Below are positions 34,310-43,094 of a stretch of DNA of 64,000 bases, in pieces (position 1 is the first letter of the stretch; every line of letters begins with the position of its first letter). Source of the DNA: Bacillota bacterium (lineage in GTDB: Bacteria; Bacillota; Clostridia; Christensenellales; Aristaeellaceae); the NCBI GenBank assembly GCA_023436585.1, contig JAEZIN010000024.1:5324-69323 (forward strand). Direction: 5' to 3'. A program made the translations under genes and the position numbers. The notes under the pieces are model-generated. The model saw only the letters and a list, made by a program, of their open reading frames with translations. It had not been told where the DNA came from and searched no databases.

Positions 34310-35475
34310 ATATAACACGGCGTGACGCGAGGCGGTTTTTGCTTTTAAAACAGGGTTTGCTGGGGGAAAAGCGTTTTTCCGGGGAGGGGGGGGCGCTGGC
34401 CTATATCAAGCAGGCGGGCTGCATACAGTATGACCCCATCGATATCTGCGGCCGCAACGCCGATTTGGTGCTTCAATCCCGCGTGGCAGGCTACCGGGAA
34501 AGCATGCTCAGCAGCCTGCTTTATGAAAAACGGAGCCTGGTGGACTATTGGGACAAGAACATGGCCATCTTCCCCGTGGAGGATTGGCCCTGCTTTGCAC
34601 GTACACGGTTGCAATACGGCATGGATTGGACGCGAAGCTACGAGCAGGTGGAGGAGATTGCACCTGCCATAAGGGAAGCGCTGAGACGGCAGGGGCCTTC
34701 CTTTTCCGATGATTTTGACGCCCGCCACAAGGTGGACTGGTACTGGTCGGAAACCACGGCCTCCAGGGCGGTGCTGGAAGCGCTGTACTTTCGGGGCGAG
34801 CTGTGCATTCATCACAAGCAGGGTACGCAAAAGGCATACGATTTTGCAGAGAACCTGATCCCGGGGGAGCTTCTTTCCATGCCGGACCCATACCCCGGGG
34901 ACGAGGAGCACGGCGCTTGGCGCTTAAAGCGCCGCATTGGGGGCGTTGGCATGCTGTGGAACAAGGCGTCTGACGCCTACCTTGGCATACCGGACAGAAA
35001 GACAGAAAGCCGCAAAAACTGGTTTGACCGCCTGCTTAGGCAAAAGGAGATTATCCCCTTAAGCGTGGAAGGGATACGCGATACGCTTTATATTCTGTCC
35101 TCGGATGCCGGGCTGATGGACACGGTGCTTTCGGGCGGAGAATTCGCGCCGCGGACCCAGGTGATCGCCCCGCTGGACAACATGCTTTGGGACAGAAAGC
35201 TTTTGGAAGCGCTGTTTGATTTCTATTACCGGTGGGAAATCTATACCCCAAAGGAACAGCGGCAATACGGATACTATGTGCTGCCTGTTTTGCAGGGGGA
35301 GGAATTCGTTGGCCGCATCGAGCTGGAAACGGACCTCAAGGCTAATGTGCTGACAGTGAAGGGCTATTGGCCGGAAAAAGGAAAAAAGCCCGACAAGCGG
35401 GCTTTGAACAGGTGCCTGAAGGAGTTTGCCGCCTTCCAGAAGGTAAAGGCTGTTGCCTGGCCGGAGAAGGCTTAG
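34306..35475 (+). CDS. Winged-helix DNA glycosylase-like protein of the YcaQ/AlkX (HTH_42) family
   Basis: A 389-residue protein of tandem winged-helix domains. Known relatives unhook DNA interstrand crosslinks. The catalytic-region motif is present as IQYD (QxD, residues 41-43) in GCIQYDPIDICGRNADLVLQSR-like context. The start GTG 34306 overlaps the previous stop as GTGA, with AGGAGG at 34293-34298. It is the last gene of the dnaX unit, which would place a crosslink-repair or self-resistance glycosylase beside two acetyltransferases. It overlaps the converging zinc-ribbon gene by 4 bases. Confidence 0.82.
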   Translation: MNITRRDARRFLLLKQGLLGEKRFSGEGGALAYIKQAGCIQYDPIDICGRNADLVLQSRVAGYRESMLSSLLYEKRSLVDYWDKNMAIFPVEDWPCFARTRLQYGMDWTRSYEQVEEIAPAIREALRRQGPSFSDDFDARHKVDWYWSETTASRAVLEALYFRGELCIHHKQGTQKAYDFAENLIPGELLSMPDPYPGDEEHGAWRLKRRIGGVGMLWNKASDAYLGIPDRKTESRKNWFDRLLRQKEIIPLSVEGIRDTLYILSSDAGLMDTVLSGGEFAPRTQVIAPLDNMLWDRKLLEALFDFYYRWEIYTPKEQRQYGYYVLPVLQGEEFVGRIELETDLKANVLTVKGYWPEKGKKPDKRALNRCLKEFAAFQKVKAVAWPEKA

Positions 35476-36614
35476 AAATTGCTGATGTATCGTACGGCTT
35501 CCTGGCCGTCGCCCTGGGCAAACAGCAGGTACAAAATGCCGATGAGCCCCAGGCCGATAAGCACGGCGATGAGAACGCGCCAGGGGCTCACCGGGGCCTG
35601 TCCGCCGGCCTTGCCCGTCTGGCCGTTGATGAGCACATGGAACGCCTTGCTTTTGAAGGTGAAGGAGGACAGCCACATGGGCAGCAGCGTCAGCTTGTAG
35701 CGGATATTGCGGTGTTCTGACCGCAGGCTGGATACCTGGGCCTCATCGGCACGTCTTAAAATATCGTCCCTAGCCAAGGCACGCATTTCGGCATCGATTT
35801 CATCCTGTGCCACAGACCAGCCTTCCTTCAGGTTCACAGAAGGCTTTTCGCTGATAAAGCCGCTTAAGAAGCCCGCCTGGTAGCGGCACAGCTTGTTCAG
35901 GTCATAGGGACGGACGCGGGAAAGAAGATGCTCCTCCAAACGCCGGCTGCCCGCTACCAGTACGTCGTCAAAATCGTTATGCACGATACCGCTGGTGGGC
36001 GTCCATCTGGTGCGCTGCTCCTGGCGCATTTCGGTAACCTGCTTGCCATCCCGCGTGACGGTGACGGGAACGGTGACATAGTAATGGTGGCCGGCCTGCC
36101 CAGTATAGACGGAAGTCGTTTCGGAATCATACGTCCAGTGGGGGAGGTATACGCCGGCGATCTTGCCCAGCGTGGCCATGCGCTTGGCCTTGGAGGGGGC
36201 GAACCAGCGCCTGCTCAGCCATTTGCGGAAGGAGGATACGGCCTGCGCCTGCGTTGTCTGGAAGGGGATGACGCTTTCCGGGGCGATGCCGGCTTCCGAC
36301 TGGTCGTTCAGCACGTGGGGACTGCCGCAGAAAGCGCACAGCTCCGCAGTGGCGTTTTCCTCCAAAACGGTTTCCGCGCCGCAGCCCTGGCAGCGGATGA
36401 CGCGGACACTGACGCCCCAGTCCTTTTGATCGTCCGACGGCGCATCATTGATATCGTATTCCTGCGGCTGTTCGATGATCTTCTCAATGGGTGATTCGCT
36501 GCCGCAATAGGGGCATTTCAGGTTCTGGCTTTCCGGATCAAACACGGCGCGGCCGCCGCAGCCGGGGCAGGCAAACGTACTGGCAGCCTCCCGCGTTTTT
36601 TGCTGTTCCGACAA
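35472..36614 (-). CDS. Double zinc-ribbon protein with C-terminal transmembrane helix
   Basis: A 380-residue protein. Two zinc ribbons are complete: CPGC...CPYC (Cys16, 19, 34, 37) and CQGC...CAFC (Cys75, 78, 93, 96). A long beta-rich central region follows, including YLPHWTYDSETTSVYTG and repeated valine-threonine strands, and one transmembrane helix at about 355-373 precedes a short tail. TTG 36614 is chosen because GGGAGG sits nine bases upstream. Similar TFIIB-type zinc-ribbon proteins occur in Bacillota without known function. Confidence 0.75.
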   Translation of the reverse strand: MSEQQKTREAASTFACPGCGGRAVFDPESQNLKCPYCGSESPIEKIIEQPQEYDINDAPSDDQKDWGVSVRVIRCQGCGAETVLEENATAELCAFCGSPHVLNDQSEAGIAPESVIPFQTTQAQAVSSFRKWLSRRWFAPSKAKRMATLGKIAGVYLPHWTYDSETTSVYTGQAGHHYYVTVPVTVTRDGKQVTEMRQEQRTRWTPTSGIVHNDFDDVLVAGSRRLEEHLLSRVRPYDLNKLCRYQAGFLSGFISEKPSVNLKEGWSVAQDEIDAEMRALARDDILRRADEAQVSSLRSEHRNIRYKLTLLPMWLSSFTFKSKAFHVLINGQTGKAGGQAPVSPWRVLIAVLIGLGLIGILYLLFAQGDGQEAVRYISNF

Positions 36615-36713
36615 AATAAACAACCTCCCGTCATGGCAGGAACTGTATGGACGAGTGTAGTATATCATGGAAAAATCTGCGTGTAAACGGCGCTTTAGCA
36701 AAGGAGCATGAAT

Positions 36714-37562
36714 TTGAGCAAGGCAAAGCAGGCGATAAGGGACAGCCAATTCCGTTATAAAAAGGGGCTTGGACAGCATTTCCTGTATGATGAAGAATTG
36801 CTAAGGGAACTGGTCGGCCTGTCCGGGGTGACAAAGGATGACGGCGTACTGGAGATCGGCCCCGGAAGCGGCAGCATGACCGCGCTCCTTTCGCAGGCGT
36901 GCAAAAAGGTGATCGCCCTGGAGCTGGATGAATCACTGCTGCCCATATTGCGCGTATCGCTTAACGCCCACGACAATGTCACCGTGGTGCAGGGGGATGT
37001 GCTTCAAACAGACCTTGCCGATGTGGTAAAACCATTGGGGGAAAGGTTTTGCATTGTAGCCAACATCCCTTACTATATCACCTCCCCGCTGTTATCGCTT
37101 TTCCTCGATGGCCGCCTGCCCATTACGCGCATGGCCGTGATGGTGCAAAAGGAGGTGGCCGACAAGATCATGGCGCGGCCCGGCACGCAGGAATACGGTA
37201 TGCTGGCCGTGCGCGCGCAATATTACTGCGAGCCGGAAGTGGCCAGAATCGTACCTGCCGCGGCGTTCACGCCGCCGCCCAAGGTGGACAGCGCCTTTGT
37301 GGTGATGCCCTTTAGGAAAAAAGCGCCTGTGGATGTGATGGATGAGAAGGTATTCTTCCGCATGGCCTCCGCCGCCTTTTTGATGCGGCGCAAAACCATG
37401 CTCAACAACCTGCAGTCCGCCTTCGCCCTGAGCAGGGAGGCGGCGGGGGAACTGCTTTTGTCCTGCGGCCTTAATGACCGCGTACGGGGGGAAACACTGG
37501 ATCTGCAGGCTTTCGCCTGCCTCGCCAACGCTTATGTAAAGGGCCGGCAAGCCTCCGTCTGA
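36714..37562 (+). CDS. rsmA: 16S rRNA (adenine1518/1519-N6)-dimethyltransferase
   Basis: A 282-residue KsgA/RsmA enzyme that dimethylates two adenines in helix 45, a late 30S assembly step. The SAM motif LEIGPGSGSMT is at 46-56, catalytic NIPY at 117-120, and the N-terminal KKGLGQHFLYD is typical. TTG 36714 is chosen: AAAGGAG at 36700-36706 is seven bases away, whereas the ATG at 36708 is too close. It stands alone, with a terminator-like hairpin at 37708. Confidence 0.95.
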   Translation: MSKAKQAIRDSQFRYKKGLGQHFLYDEELLRELVGLSGVTKDDGVLEIGPGSGSMTALLSQACKKVIALELDESLLPILRVSLNAHDNVTVVQGDVLQTDLADVVKPLGERFCIVANIPYYITSPLLSLFLDGRLPITRMAVMVQKEVADKIMARPGTQEYGMLAVRAQYYCEPEVARIVPAAAFTPPPKVDSAFVVMPFRKKAPVDVMDEKVFFRMASAAFLMRRKTMLNNLQSAFALSREAAGELLLSCGLNDRVRGETLDLQAFACLANAYVKGRQASV

Positions 37563-37707
37563 TCCCTGTACAGAGGGAAATGCGCTTGCAGAATGATGGG
37601 GAATGAAATATCTCTTTTAAAAAGCTGCACATTTGGTGCAAATAGTTAAAAATCAAATCCCGTATTGCAATCCCCAAGAAAATGTGTTACATTTTTGCGG
37701 ATGCGCC

Positions 37708-37734
37708 GCCTGCCGGCAGGCAGGCTTTCTTCTT
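37708..37734 (+). terminator. Probable terminator after rsmA
   Basis: Stem GCCTGCC (37708-37714) / GGCAGGC (37719-37725) with loop GGCA, followed by TTTCTTCTT. It lies about 145 bases after the stop, so it ends a long 3' region. Confidence 0.6.
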
Positions 37735-37829
37735 AAAAAAGCAGTACAATTTTTATAAATAAGTTTTTAACAATTGCAGGAATGGAAAAGGTGACTGCCG
37801 AATCATAAGAATTAGGGCTAGATTGTTTT

Positions 37830-37850
37830 GTTTTGCTATATTAGCAAAAC
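37830..37850. promoter_or_regulatory. Perfect 21-bp palindromic operator upstream of pckA
   Basis: GTTTTGCTA (37830-37838) and TAGCAAAAC (37842-37850) are exact inverted repeats around TAT, 55 bases before the pckA start. TATATT within it resembles a -10. Such a site would let a repressor control gluconeogenic or fermentative PEP carboxykinase. It does not match the Rex or cre consensus. Confidence 0.65.
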
Positions 37851-37904
37851 GCCGCACACCAATTACGCTGTGCGATCCATACTTATCATTTGGAGGGTGA
37901 CAAC

Positions 37905-39479
37905 ATGAGCTTGAACCTGGAGTATCTTGGCCTGTATAACCCAACGGCTGTGCATCACAACCTGCCGGTCGGCAAGCTGGTGGAGCATGCTCTTGAACGC
38001 AAGGAAGGCGTTTTGAGCAACACCGGCGCTTTGCTTGTGTATACCGGCAAGTATACCGGCCGCTCCCCCGAGGACCGCTATATTGTTGACGAGCCCAGCA
38101 TCCATGGCGAAATCGCATGGGGCAAGGTGAACATTCCCATCACTATCGAAAAGTTCGAAGCCATCTACAGCAAGATGACTGCTTATCTGCAAAACCGCGA
38201 GTTGTTCGTGTTTGACGGCTTTGCCGGCGCCGATCCCAAATACCGCATCGGCGTGCGCGTGGTGAACGAGCTGGCCAGCCAGAACATGTTCATGCACCAG
38301 CTTCTTTTGAGGCCCACCGAGGAAGAATTGGCTTCCCACAAGGCCGACTTCACCATCGTATCCGCTCCCGGCTTCAAGTGCGTGCCGGAGATCGACGGCG
38401 TCCGTTCCGAGGCTGCCATTATCGTTTCTTTTGAGAAGAAGCTGGTCATCGTAGCCGGCAGCCAGTATTCCGGCGAAATGAAGAAGAGCGTTTTCTCCAT
38501 CATGAACTACCTCCTGCCCAAACAGGATGTGTTCCCCATGCACTGCTCCGCCAACATCGGCAAGGATGGCGATACCGCGCTGTTCTTCGGCCTGAGCGGC
38601 ACCGGCAAGACCACCCTGTCTGCCGACCCCAACCGCAACCTCATCGGCGACGACGAGCACGGCTGGTCCGAGGATGGCGTGTTCAATATGGAAGGCGGCT
38701 GTTACGCCAAGTGCATCAAGCTCTCCAAGGAGCATGAGCCCGAAATCTACGGCGCAATCCGTTTCGGCGCGCTGGTAGAAAACGTGGTATTTGATCCCGA
38801 GACCCGCGAGCTGGACTTTGACGATGAATCCCTGACGGAGAACACCCGCGTGGGCTATCCTGTGGAATTCATCTCCAATACCGTGATCCCCGGCGTGGGC
38901 GGCCATCCCAAGACCGTGATCTTCCTTACCGCCGACGCTTTCGGCGTGCTGCCCCCCGTGGCCAAGCTGAACCGCGAAGCCGCCATGTTCCATTATGTCA
39001 GCGGCTATACCGCCCGTCTGGCCGGTACCGAGCGCGGCGTCACCGAGCCCCAGGCTACCTTCTCCACCTGCTTTGGCGCTCCCTTCCTGCCCCTGCCCGC
39101 CACCCGCTATGCGGAGCTGTTGGGCAAGTATATTGACAAGTTCAACGCCAACGTGTATCTGGTCAACACCGGCTGGTCCGGCGGCCCCGCCAGCGGCAGC
39201 GGCAAGCGCATGAAGCTGCCCCTGACCCGTGCCATGGTCACCGCATGCCTGAACGGCGAAATCGAGAAGAGCAAGTTCGTGCTGGATCCCAATTTCAACG
39301 TATTGGTACCCACCACCTGCCCCGGCGTGCCGGATGACGTGCTTTCTCCCCGCTCCACCTGGGCGGACAAGGCCGCTTATGACGAAACCGCCAAGAAGCT
39401 GGCCGCGCAGTTCCGCAAGAACTTCGAGAAGTACTCGAACATGCCCAAGGAAGTTGTGGAAGCCGCGCCACAGGGCTGA
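37905..39479 (+). CDS. pckA: Phosphoenolpyruvate carboxykinase (ATP)
   Basis: A 524-residue enzyme that interconverts oxaloacetate + ATP and PEP + CO2 + ADP. The PEPCK-specific P-loop GLSGTGKT is at 229-236, NLIGDDEHGW follows, and RSTWADKAAYDE is near the end. ATG 37905 has GGAGGG upstream. Codon use is noticeably richer in C-ending codons than its neighbours, a sign of high expression. In anaerobes it often works in the PEP-carboxylating direction, feeding oxaloacetate to a decarboxylase such as the one encoded at 47478-52546. Confidence 0.97.
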   Translation: MSLNLEYLGLYNPTAVHHNLPVGKLVEHALERKEGVLSNTGALLVYTGKYTGRSPEDRYIVDEPSIHGEIAWGKVNIPITIEKFEAIYSKMTAYLQNRELFVFDGFAGADPKYRIGVRVVNELASQNMFMHQLLLRPTEEELASHKADFTIVSAPGFKCVPEIDGVRSEAAIIVSFEKKLVIVAGSQYSGEMKKSVFSIMNYLLPKQDVFPMHCSANIGKDGDTALFFGLSGTGKTTLSADPNRNLIGDDEHGWSEDGVFNMEGGCYAKCIKLSKEHEPEIYGAIRFGALVENVVFDPETRELDFDDESLTENTRVGYPVEFISNTVIPGVGGHPKTVIFLTADAFGVLPPVAKLNREAAMFHYVSGYTARLAGTERGVTEPQATFSTCFGAPFLPLPATRYAELLGKYIDKFNANVYLVNTGWSGGPASGSGKRMKLPLTRAMVTACLNGEIEKSKFVLDPNFNVLVPTTCPGVPDDVLSPRSTWADKAAYDETAKKLAAQFRKNFEKYSNMPKEVVEAAPQG

Positions 39480-39527
39480 CACATCCCCAAAGCGGAGTAA
39501 TCTATTTCCGCGTTTCTTTTTCCTCTC

Positions 39528-39556
39528 AAGGCAGGCTGCAAACAGCCTGCCTTTTT
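39528..39556 (+). terminator. Rho-independent terminator of pckA
   Basis: Perfect 11-bp stem AAGGCAGGCTG (39528-39538) / CAGCCTGCCTT (39543-39553) with a CAAA loop, followed by TTT. Confidence 0.9.
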
Positions 39557-39638
39557 CATTTTCCATTGGTCTTAAGGAAGGAGAAATATAAGGGATATCG
39601 AACAATAATTGGGTTATCTTGCGGGAGAGGGATTGGAT

Positions 39639-40589
39639 ATGATACAAGAAGGAAAGAACAAAGCTTCCTACAGGCGGACAGTATTCATTCTTTTAATCGT
39701 TGTTGCCCTGCTGGCCTTGGGCTATGTGGGTTACCGTTATATTCCGGCATGGATAAAGGGCAGCTCATGGGTAGAGGATTTGGGCTACGAAGGCTTTGAG
39801 GTTAAGCCCCTTACTTTTCATTTTGCGGGGGACAGAAGCTGCCCGCAGGTAAGTATAGCGGCCGGCAATGCGGAACATGAGCTGATTTTTGATACGGGAT
39901 GCAGTATCGGACTTTTGCTTACAAATGTTATGGAAGACAAGATCCCGCACACGCTTGTCCGCCAAGTGGAGTCTGTGAACAGGGATGGCTCCCACCGCGG
40001 ATGGATGAAGCAGGTGAGGGTGGAGGAGATCAGCGTATTCGGGAAAACGTTCCAGGACATTGAAACAAGCATATCCGATTGGAGCATGGTCTCCTCCACC
40101 GAGTACAATGGTAACATTGGCCTTGCCTATTTTAAAAACAGAACCGTTACGCTGGATTATGCGGAGCAGAGGATTGCCGTGAGCGGCAGCCCCATTGATT
40201 ACGCAAGGCTGAATCAGGAACTATACACCGTGCTTCCCCTGCATCATTCTACAAGCAAGGGGGAGGAGGACCTGATCTTTTTTCAGGCGGAAATGGAACA
40301 AAAGCCTGTGACGGTGTTTTTGGATACGGGCAAGAATTTCTCTTTTGCCCTTGACCCGGATTGCGGGTATACGGCTGCGGAAAAGCCGTCGGGGTTCATT
40401 GACATCCCGGTACGAATTGGCAAAATGGAGCTAGTGTTCAAGGATGTGGCGCGCATCAACAGCATGGAGCAGGCAGACGGTCTTCCGTATCCCACCATGC
40501 TGGAGCTAAATTCCGATCAGATATGGAAATGCAGGCTGCTGGTTACCATCGATTTGATCGATCAGAAGATTATTTTCAGGAAACTGTGA
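39639..40589 (+). CDS. Membrane-anchored aspartyl-protease-like protein with two Asp-Thr-Gly motifs
   Basis: A 316-residue protein: transmembrane helix 14-32, then an outside domain. The first lobe has IFDTGCSIG (DTG 85-87) and GNIGLAYFKNRTVTLDY, which matches the downstream I-x-G-x-x-F...V-x-x-D-Y pattern of retropepsin-like proteases. The second half has FLDTGKNFS (DTG 229-231). Bacterial retropepsin-like proteins usually have one DTG per chain, so this may be a fused, pseudo-dimeric enzyme. ATG 39639 has GGGAGAGGG at about 39622-39630. Activity is inferred only. Confidence 0.65.
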   Translation: MIQEGKNKASYRRTVFILLIVVALLALGYVGYRYIPAWIKGSSWVEDLGYEGFEVKPLTFHFAGDRSCPQVSIAAGNAEHELIFDTGCSIGLLLTNVMEDKIPHTLVRQVESVNRDGSHRGWMKQVRVEEISVFGKTFQDIETSISDWSMVSSTEYNGNIGLAYFKNRTVTLDYAEQRIAVSGSPIDYARLNQELYTVLPLHHSTSKGEEDLIFFQAEMEQKPVTVFLDTGKNFSFALDPDCGYTAAEKPSGFIDIPVRIGKMELVFKDVARINSMEQADGLPYPTMLELNSDQIWKCRLLVTIDLIDQKIIFRKL

Positions 40590-40608
40590 GGAGGAACGGA
40601 CTACATAT

Positions 40609-40639
40609 AGCGGCAGGCGAAGAACCTGCCGCTTTGCTT
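40609..40639 (+). terminator. Rho-independent terminator
   Basis: Stem AGCGGCAGG (40609-40617) / CCTGCCGCT (40625-40633), followed by TTGCTT, 20 bases after the aspartyl-protease-like gene. Confidence 0.8.
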
Positions 40640-40767
40640 ATCAGGAATGAAGTATTCCCTGGAAGGCTACAATAACCACGGTGCTTCTTCGATGGGTAAG
40701 GCTTTATGCTGCTTTCGCGCCATAATAGTTCCATCGGTGCATTTGATGACAGCAAAGGGGGCGGGTC

Positions 40768-41397
40768 ATGGCATCCTTGGGCATTCTCATGGCGGTATAC
40801 GCCTTGCTCATCACCCCCTTGCACCTGCGGATAGACGTGGCGGTGGGCAAGCATCTTTCAGGCGCGCTGGTGCTGCGCGTATGGGGGCTTATGATGCAGG
40901 CAAACCTGGGCCTTTTAAGGGACGACGCGGGGCAGCTCCACTTGGCGTTTCGAATGAAAGGCAGCCCCAAGCAGCACAGCGGAAGCGTAATAGGCACCTG
41001 GCGGTGTATATTGAAAATTATCCGGTTTGTAAAGGAAACGGAGCTGCTGCAGGCTCATTTCTCCAGAACGCTTGATATTATGTATGTCGGTCTTAGGACA
41101 CGGCTGGGTTTTTCCGATGCCGCCCGCACGGCATTGATTTACGGCGCAGCGTCCATTCTTATGAACATATGGCAGCAAAAGCTGAATCTGCGGGGGATTC
41201 CCAGCCATTTGCGCGCCTGGCCGGATTTTGAAGGCAACCCATGTGCCGCCCAGCTTTCCTGCATATTGTTTATGCGGCTGGGCAACCTACTGGTCGGATG
41301 CGCATTGGCAGGCTTTGCCGCATTTAGAGCCCGCAGGAGGGAGAAAAAATGGAATCACGAGGAGGAGCGCGCATGGAGCACCCCATCGGAAACATGA
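40768..41397 (+). CDS. DUF2953 family protein (YtfI-like)
   Basis: A 209-residue protein with hydrophobic segments at both ends (about 1-20 and 170-190) and a soluble middle. The DUF2953 pattern is seen in LRIDVAVGKHLSGALVLRVWG and in the C-terminal FMRLGNLLVGCALAGFAAF. It overlaps the start of ytfJ by 25 bases; DUF2953-ytfJ is a conserved pair in endospore-forming Bacillota. Its function is unknown. Confidence 0.8.
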   Translation: MASLGILMAVYALLITPLHLRIDVAVGKHLSGALVLRVWGLMMQANLGLLRDDAGQLHLAFRMKGSPKQHSGSVIGTWRCILKIIRFVKETELLQAHFSRTLDIMYVGLRTRLGFSDAARTALIYGAASILMNIWQQKLNLRGIPSHLRAWPDFEGNPCAAQLSCILFMRLGNLLVGCALAGFAAFRARRREKKWNHEEERAWSTPSET

Positions 41398-41894
41398 TGC
41401 AGACCACCATGGAAAACATCAAGGATATGGTGGATGTAAATACCGTGATCGGCGATCCCGTCAGTACCTCGGAAGGCATGACGGTGATACCCGTCTCCAG
41501 GGTCAGCTTTGGTTTTGTGGCCGGGGGCGGGGAATACGGGTCGGATGAAAAGAGCAAGGTCCATCCGCCGCAGGGGTTTGAGGGAAAAATGCCTTTTGCC
41601 GGCGGCTCCGGCGCGGGCGTTTCCGTTCAGCCGGTAGGCTTTCTTGTGGTCGGGAATGGGACTGTGAAAATGCTCCCGGCGCAGCCGGTGACCATGGCCG
41701 ACCGCATGGTGGAGCTGCTGCCTCAGGTAGTGGAGGATGTCCGGTCCATGTTCCATAACGAGGATAAGGGCAGGGATGGCAAATCCAGGCGTACAGCCGG
41801 AAACGGCTCGGGCAGAGATGAGCGTCAGGATGGACCCGGCCTCAACCAAATGGGCCGTGGGGCGCCGGCTTCGTATGACGACAGAATGTCGTAA
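41373..41894 (+). CDS. ytfJ: Sporulation protein YtfJ (GerW family)
   Basis: A 173-residue protein. MEHPIGNMMQTTMENIKDMVDVNTVIGDPV and TVIPVSRVSFGFVAGGGEY match GerW/YtfJ, needed for normal germination in Bacillus. ATG 41373 gives the family-typical N-terminus and has AGGAGGAG at 41360-41367; ATG 41349 is an alternative eight codons longer. The C-terminal 40 residues are charged and look disordered. Its presence suggests sporulation ability or ancestry. Confidence 0.88.
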   Translation: MEHPIGNMMQTTMENIKDMVDVNTVIGDPVSTSEGMTVIPVSRVSFGFVAGGGEYGSDEKSKVHPPQGFEGKMPFAGGSGAGVSVQPVGFLVVGNGTVKMLPAQPVTMADRMVELLPQVVEDVRSMFHNEDKGRDGKSRRTAGNGSGRDERQDGPGLNQMGRGAPASYDDRMS

Positions 41895-41936
41895 CCAAAC
41901 CTGAAAACCTTGTAAGTGTAATCCGGGAGGAAATGC

Positions 41937-43094
41937 ATGGCTGTTAGGAAAGCGGCTGGTTTGATAGCGGCGGCAGTATGCCTTATTTTTCCCTGGAGCG
42001 CTTTGGCTCAGGAGGGAGAGGCGGCCGAAGTTTTTTCGGCTTCCGCGAAGGCGGCGGTTTTGATTGAGCAGCAGACCGGCGAGGTTTTGTATGCCCAAAA
42101 TGAAAACGCGCCGCTGCCCATGGCCTCCACCACCAAAGTGATGACGGCGCTGATGGTTTTGGAATACGGGCGCCTGGACGAGGTGGTGACCACCAGCCGG
42201 AATGCCTTTGGCGTGCCGGGGACAAGCATTTATCTGTCGCTTGGGGAAAAGCTTACGCTGGAGCAAATGCTCTACGGCCTAATGCTGGCCAGCGGTAACG
42301 ATGCCGCAGTGGCCATTGCAGAGCATATCGGTGGCTCGGTGGACAATTTTTGCCAGAAGATGACCGAGCGGGCCGCGCAGCTGGGCTGCCGGGATACCGT
42401 TTTCAAAACGCCTCACGGGCTGCCTAACAGCATTCACCATACCACTGCCTATGATCTCGCGCTCATTGCCAGGGAAGCCATGAAATACCCTCTGTTCCGC
42501 AAGATCGTTTCCACCCAGCGTGCCGCCATTCCCTGGGAAGGGCGGACCTACAACAGGATCCTGAACAATAAAAACAGGCTTCTCTCCAACTACGCAGGCG
42601 CCACGGGCATCAAAACGGGCTACACGAAGGCGGCGGGCAGATGCCTGGTTTTCGGTGCGGAGCGGGACGGCCTGGAGGTGGTGGGCGTGGTACTCAACTG
42701 CCCCGGGTGGTTCGATGAAGCGGCCAAGGTGATGGATTACGGTTTTGCCAACTACCGCTATGTGCTCCTGCTGGCGGATGGGGAGCAGGTGCGGAGCATT
42801 CCTGTATCCGGCGGGGTAGAAAAGGAAGTGGCGGTGCGGCTTGAAGGCGACCTGGCGGCGCCCATAGCGGGGGATAACTGGCCGCAGATGGAATTTGATC
42901 TTCCGGATACCCTGGCGGCGGGAATCAGCGCAGGCCAGGTGCTGGGCAGCGCCAGGCTTACCATGAACGGAAGGGTGCTGGTGGAACGCCCCCTGGTGGC
43001 AGCTGTTGATGTGCCGCCCCGTACGTTTCGGACAGGCATCGGAAGGATCTTTGATCAATGGCTCCTTGCGGGGGAAAGTGACCTGGCGAAATAG
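41937..43094 (+). CDS. D-alanyl-D-alanine carboxypeptidase (DacF/DacB-like PBP5 family)
   Basis: A 385-residue exported enzyme that trims peptidoglycan side chains. The signal peptide is about 1-24; active-site motifs are STTK (Ser64, Lys67), SGN (119-121) and KTG (226-228). The C-terminal PBP5-associated beta domain (about 280-375) is present, but no clear C-terminal amphipathic anchor is visible. GGGAGG lies six bases before the ATG. The order ytfI-ytfJ-dac is typical of spore-formers, so a spore cortex role is possible. Confidence 0.93.
   Translation: MAVRKAAGLIAAAVCLIFPWSALAQEGEAAEVFSASAKAAVLIEQQTGEVLYAQNENAPLPMASTTKVMTALMVLEYGRLDEVVTTSRNAFGVPGTSIYLSLGEKLTLEQMLYGLMLASGNDAAVAIAEHIGGSVDNFCQKMTERAAQLGCRDTVFKTPHGLPNSIHHTTAYDLALIAREAMKYPLFRKIVSTQRAAIPWEGRTYNRILNNKNRLLSNYAGATGIKTGYTKAAGRCLVFGAERDGLEVVGVVLNCPGWFDEAAKVMDYGFANYRYVLLLADGEQVRSIPVSGGVEKEVAVRLEGDLAAPIAGDNWPQMEFDLPDTLAAGISAGQVLGSARLTMNGRVLVERPLVAAVDVPPRTFRTGIGRIFDQWLLAGESDLAK

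Larger units (their letters stand above)
37563..37904 (+). other. 342-base gap between rsmA and pckA
   Basis: It holds a GC-rich terminator-like hairpin (37708-37734), an AT-rich stretch with possible promoter elements around 37754-37772, and a perfect 21-base palindrome (37830-37850) before the pckA ribosome site. No coding region is credible. Confidence 0.6.

Noticed and set aside
37863..39647. Long open frame antisense to pckA (594 codons)
   Set aside because: It is Gly/His/Ala-rich low-complexity-like translation produced by the C-ending codon bias of pckA, has no ribosome site and no recognisable motif.
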